Positions 12,817-15,569 of a stretch of 15,569 nt of DNA are shown here, one piece after another; the stretch's first letter is position 1, and each line of letters starts with the position of its first letter. A program made the position numbers and the translations under genes. Below the pieces are notes generated by a model. The model was not told where the DNA came from. It searched no databases and saw only the letters and a program-made list of their open reading frames with translations. Source of the DNA: Lachnospiraceae bacterium (GTDB lineage Bacteria > Bacillota > Clostridia > Lachnospirales > Lachnospiraceae); assembly GCA_900767585.1 (NCBI GenBank), contig CAAFZP010000053.1, positions 1-15,569 of the forward strand. Direction: 5' to 3'.

Positions 12817-12829
12817 AAAGTACACTCCT
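12804..12829 (-). other. Stem-loop in secY-adk gap
   Basis: AGGAATGTAC (12804-12813) pairs over 10 bp, with one wobble pair in the minus-strand RNA, with GTACACTCCT (12820-12829) around a 6-base loop. No T tract follows on the minus strand, so it is not an ordinary terminator. It begins 17 bases after the secY stop codon. It may protect or separate the upstream message from adk, or modulate expression. Confidence 0.65.
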
Positions 12830-12846
12830 GCTCCCTTTTATCGACA

Positions 12847-14160
12847 TTAATCATTCAAGAATCCCGAATAATTACGTACAATCATCTTTGACTCAATCTG
12901 ATCAAGTGTCTCAAGAACTACACCTACGATAATGATGAGTGATGTTCCGCCAAACGATACATCTGCGCCAAACATTCCGTTGAAGAAGATTGGGATGATT
13001 GCAACGATCAGCAGACCAACTGCACCAATAAATACGATGTAATTCAATATTTTATTTAAGTAATCCTGTGTCGGCTTACCCGGACGGATACCTGGGATAA
13101 ATCCACCGCTCTTCTTTAAGTTGTTTGCAACTTCCATCGGATTAAATGTAACCGATGTATAGAAGTATGCAAAGAATACAACTAACAGGATATATATGAT
13201 CAGACCTATGCTCGCCCATGGGTATGCAGGGTTAAACCAGTAATTTGAATTCATGCCTCTCAAAATCTTTGCCCATACACCTGTAGTGTTGATATTGAAC
13301 AGGTTTACAATTACCATTGGCACAGACAAAATCGAGGATGCAAAGATAACCGGGATAACGCTTGACGTATTTACCTTGAGTGGAATGTGGCTCTGCTGGC
13401 CGCCCATCATACGTCTTCCCTGCACCTTCTGTGCATGCTGGACAGGAATCTTTCTGACTCCGCCCTGGAGAAGAACAACAAGAATCGTTGTAATAAGAAT
13501 GACTGCAAGGATAATTGCTCCTGCAATCACCATATCTACAATGTCCTGTCCCTTCATAAATTTTACATATAAGTCTGAAAAATCGCTCGGCATTCTGGAT
13601 ACGATATTGATCAACAGGATAATGGAAATACCATTTCCTACGCCCTTTTCTGTCACACGCTCACCAAGCCACATAACAAATGCGCTACCGGTTGTCAGTG
13701 TAACAATTACAAGGATGTATCCAAGTGGTCCGGTTACAGTCATATAATGGCCACGTCCAAACCCAATTACAAGTCCGAGACTTTCCACTACAGCAAGGAA
13801 GATTGTAACATATCTTGTGATTGCTGTGATTTTTTTTCTACCATCTTCTCCATCTTTCTGCATTTCTTCGAGTGCCGGAATCGCAATCGTAAGAAGCTGA
13901 ATAATGATGGATGATGTGATATATGGTGTTACATTCAATGCAAAGATTGACATCTGTGTGAAGGATCCACCGGTGAACGAGCTTAAGAAGCTGTTTGCAT
14001 CTCCAAGCGCGCTCTCCAGATATTCCTTAATTGCAACTGTATTTAATCCCGGTACCGGAATCAAAGAACCAAGTCTGACAACAATCAGTACAAAGAGTGT
14101 AAAGAGTAATCCGAGACGGATTTCTTTGACTTTTAAAGCGTCACGTAAGGTTTTAAACAT
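12847..14160 (-). CDS. secY: Preprotein translocase subunit SecY
   Basis: SecY is the channel of the Sec translocon, passing unfolded proteins across or into the membrane with SecE and SecG. The 437-residue protein has about ten hydrophobic helices. Family landmarks include the first helix with RLGSLIPVPG (about 30-39), the plug and second-helix region FTGGSFTQMSIFALNVTPYI, the cytoplasmic GNGISIILL segment, the GGVRKIPVQHAQKVQGRRM loop, and the C-terminal GIRPGKPTQDYL. Length is typical. Its ATG at 14160 follows the rplO TAG stop after a single base, with GAGGTGATC inside the end of rplO as the ribosome binding site, so translation is probably coupled. Confidence 0.98.
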   Translation of the reverse strand: MFKTLRDALKVKEIRLGLLFTLFVLIVVRLGSLIPVPGLNTVAIKEYLESALGDANSFLSSFTGGSFTQMSIFALNVTPYITSSIIIQLLTIAIPALEEMQKDGEDGRKKITAITRYVTIFLAVVESLGLVIGFGRGHYMTVTGPLGYILVIVTLTTGSAFVMWLGERVTEKGVGNGISIILLINIVSRMPSDFSDLYVKFMKGQDIVDMVIAGAIILAVILITTILVVLLQGGVRKIPVQHAQKVQGRRMMGGQQSHIPLKVNTSSVIPVIFASSILSVPMVIVNLFNINTTGVWAKILRGMNSNYWFNPAYPWASIGLIIYILLVVFFAYFYTSVTFNPMEVANNLKKSGGFIPGIRPGKPTQDYLNKILNYIVFIGAVGLLIVAIIPIFFNGMFGADVSFGGTSLIIIVGVVLETLDQIESKMIVRNYSGFLND

Positions 14161-14161
14161 A

Positions 14162-14602
14162 CTAGATCACCTCTGCTTTTCCACCAAGAGCTTCAATCTT
14201 CTCAGCAGCAGACTTACTGAATGCGTTTGCCTTTACAGTAAGCTTTTTCGTCAACTCTCCATTTCCTAAAATCTTAACACCATCTCTTGCATTCTTTACA
14301 ACACCAGCCTCAATCAATGTAGCTACAGATACTTCTGCGCCATCCTCGAACTGCTCAAGTGCTGAAAGATTGATTGCAACGATTTCCTTATGATTTCTAC
14401 TTGTGAAGCCTCTCTTTGGAAGTCTTCTGTAGAGTGGCATCTGTCCACCTTCAAAGCCTGGTCTTGGTGCTCCTGAACGAGCTTTCTGACCCTTGTGACC
14501 CTTACCGGCAGTCTTGCCATTTCCTGAACCATGTCCACGGCCTCTTCTGAAGCTATCGCTTGAAACAGCGCCCTCAGCTGGCTTTAAACTTGATAAATTC
14601 AT
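14162..14602 (-). CDS. rplO: 50S ribosomal protein L15 (uL15)
   Basis: L15 is a late-assembling 50S protein whose long N-terminal extension threads through 23S rRNA. The 146-residue protein has the glycine- and basic-rich extension: FRRGRGHGSGNGKTAGKGHK starts near residue 18, then GAPRPGFEGGQMPLYRRLPK. A globular C-terminal domain ends GGKAEVI. The start at 14602 has AAGGAGG 7 bases upstream and matches the family N terminus MNLSSLKPAEG; an ATG seven codons earlier overlaps that site. It lies 23 bases after rpmD and runs to within one base of secY. Confidence 0.98.
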   Translation of the reverse strand: MNLSSLKPAEGAVSSDSFRRGRGHGSGNGKTAGKGHKGQKARSGAPRPGFEGGQMPLYRRLPKRGFTSRNHKEIVAINLSALEQFEDGAEVSVATLIEAGVVKNARDGVKILGNGELTKKLTVKANAFSKSAAEKIEALGGKAEVI

Positions 14603-14625
14603 GACTGTTCCTCCTTCTAACAAAT

Positions 14626-14808
14626 TTACGCTTCTTCTACTTTTACTAAGTGACGAACCTGCTGTACCATTCCCATTGTAGCAGCATTGTTTGGAAGTTC
14701 TACAGTCTTATGCATCTTTGTAAGACCAAGTGCCTTAACAGTTGCTCTATGCTTAGGAATTGCACCGATTGGTGACTTTACTAATGTTACTTTTACCTTA
14801 TCTGCCAT
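14626..14808 (-). CDS. rpmD: 50S ribosomal protein L30 (uL30)
   Basis: L30 is a small 50S protein. The 60-residue product shows the typical short-form bacterial pattern: VKVTLVKSPIG (about 4-14), KHRATVKALGLTKMHKTVEL (about 19-38), then GMVQQVRHLVKVEE at the end. AGGAGG lies 8 bases before the ATG at 14808. It is 13 bases after rpsE and 23 before rplO. Many bacteria lack this gene; its presence here is normal for Firmicutes. Confidence 0.97.
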   Translation of the reverse strand: MADKVKVTLVKSPIGAIPKHRATVKALGLTKMHKTVELPNNAATMGMVQQVRHLVKVEEA

Positions 14809-14821
14809 CTTATTTTCCTCC

Positions 14822-15331
14822 TTAGTTAAGAATCTCGTCTAAAGACTTACCACGGAGTTTTGCAATCTCTTCAGGGGACTTAATTGCCTTAAGACCCTCG
14901 ATTGTAGCAAGAACAACATTCTGCTTGTTGTTAGAGCCGAGAGACTTTGTACGGATGTTCTTGAATCCTGCAAGTTCCAATACCTTACGTGCAGGACCAC
15001 CGGCGATGATACCAGTACCTTCCGGAGAAGACTTCAGCAATACGCTTGCACTGCCAAACTCTCCTGTATAGTCATATGGAATACTTCCGTTCTCGTTGAT
15101 ATCAACTTTCACAAGTTTCTTGATTGCATCCTCTTTTGCCTTGCGGATTGCCTCAGGGACCTCAGCTGCCTTTCCTAAGCCGGCACCTACGTGTCCGTTC
15201 TTATCTCCGACAACTACAAGAGCAGCAAATCTCATGTTACGTCCACCTTTTACAACCTTGGTGACACGCTTAATGTTTACTACGCTATCTTCCAATTCTA
15301 AATTAGAAGCATCGATAATTTCACGTTTCAT
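14822..15331 (-). CDS. rpsE: 30S ribosomal protein S5 (uS5)
   Basis: S5 helps maintain decoding accuracy at the 30S neck. The 169-residue protein has the N-terminal double-stranded RNA-binding-like domain, with RVTKVVKGGRNMRFAALVVV at about 22-41 and GHVGAGLGKAAEVPEAI at about 46-62. The C-terminal domain contains the GTGIIAGGPARKVLELAG segment (about 105-122). The loop around residues 22-31 is the usual site of spectinomycin resistance changes, and no gross deletion is seen there. GGGAGGAG precedes the ATG at 15331. It lies 18 bases after rplR and 13 before rpmD in standard spc order. Confidence 0.98.
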   Translation of the reverse strand: MKREIIDASNLELEDSVVNIKRVTKVVKGGRNMRFAALVVVGDKNGHVGAGLGKAAEVPEAIRKAKEDAIKKLVKVDINENGSIPYDYTGEFGSASVLLKSSPEGTGIIAGGPARKVLELAGFKNIRTKSLGSNNKQNVVLATIEGLKAIKSPEEIAKLRGKSLDEILN

Positions 15332-15349
15332 GTGTTGTTCTCCTCCCTA

Positions 15350-15569
15350 TTAGAATTCAAGACCAGCTTCTCTAGCTGCATCTGCTAAAGCCTGAATCTT
15401 ACCCTGATATATAAAACCGCCTCTGTCAAAGACTACTTCCTTGATGCCTGCGTCAAGTGCCTTCTGTGCAATTACCTTGCCAAGATAAGCAGCTGCTGCT
15501 ACATCATTTGTCTTCTCTAACTGATCCTTTACGTCCTTCTGAACTGTTGAAGCTGACACTAAAGGGTTC
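15350..15569 (-). CDS. rplR: 50S ribosomal protein L18 (uL18), partial
   Basis: L18 binds 5S rRNA in the central protuberance of the 50S subunit. Only the C-terminal 72 or so residues are in the window; the N terminus lies beyond the right edge. The visible part reads NPLVSASTVQKD, then AAAAYLGKVIAQKALDAGI (about 19 residues), then the family segment VVFDRGGFIYQGKIQALADA and the terminal AREAGLEF. A GTG within the VSAS segment (15557-15559) is an internal valine, not the start. Next gene is rpsE, 18 bases downstream. Confidence 0.97.
   Translation of the reverse strand, partial: NPLVSASTVQKDVKDQLEKTNDVAAAAYLGKVIAQKALDAGIKEVVFDRGGFIYQGKIQALADAAREAGLEF

Noticed and set aside
12731..12847. N-terminal extension of adk
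   Set aside because: The extension is not conserved in adenylate kinases and the strong GGAGG site points to 12730.

Overview
The window is a chromosomal housekeeping region of a low-to-mid GC Firmicute, most likely a member of the Lachnospiraceae (class Clostridia). That call rests on the ribosomal protein sequences, the zinc-lid adenylate kinase, a single-chain fused EcfA1-EcfA2 ATPase, an unusually long L17, strong AGGAGG ribosome binding sites and the gene order. No tRNA, rRNA, CRISPR array or insertion sequence was seen.

Almost everything is on the minus strand, so the text reads from high to low coordinates. From 15569 down to 7436 lies the distal spc operon joined to the alpha operon: rplR (cut by the window edge), rpsE, rpmD, rplO, secY, adk, map, infA, rpmJ, a 306-base structured non-coding gap, rpsM, rpsK, rpsD, rpoA, a 126-base gap with a large hairpin, and rplQ. 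It closes with a clear intrinsic terminator at 7388-7420. There is a good internal promoter just upstream of rpmJ and a weaker one before adk. The genes build both ribosomal subunits, RNA polymerase alpha, the Sec translocon, initiation factor IF-1, N-terminal methionine removal and adenylate balance.

From 7373 to 4902 is a non-ribosomal block: an S66 family (LD-carboxypeptidase/MccF-like) peptidase starting immediately behind the rplQ terminator, a lone type IV prepilin-like gene with its own promoter, and a plus-strand gene for an unrecognised 180-residue protein, possibly PH-like. The last two converge on a shared bidirectional terminator. In many Firmicutes rplQ is followed directly by the ECF transporter genes, so this block looks like a lineage-specific insertion.

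From 4901 to 1376 the expected order resumes: fused ecfA, ecfT (the energising module of ECF vitamin and metal transporters, with no substrate-binding S component here) and truA. A textbook sigma-A promoter at 1232-1260 then drives a leader of about 175 bases and rplM-rpsI, ending in a bidirectional terminator at 141-178. Bases 1-140 carry no recognisable gene.

No new enzymatic or defence system is evident. The observations most worth pursuing are the RNA structures in the rpsM and rplQ intercistronic gaps, the inserted three-gene block, and the unusual fused EcfA, which has a variant signature motif and a repeat-bearing C-terminal insert.
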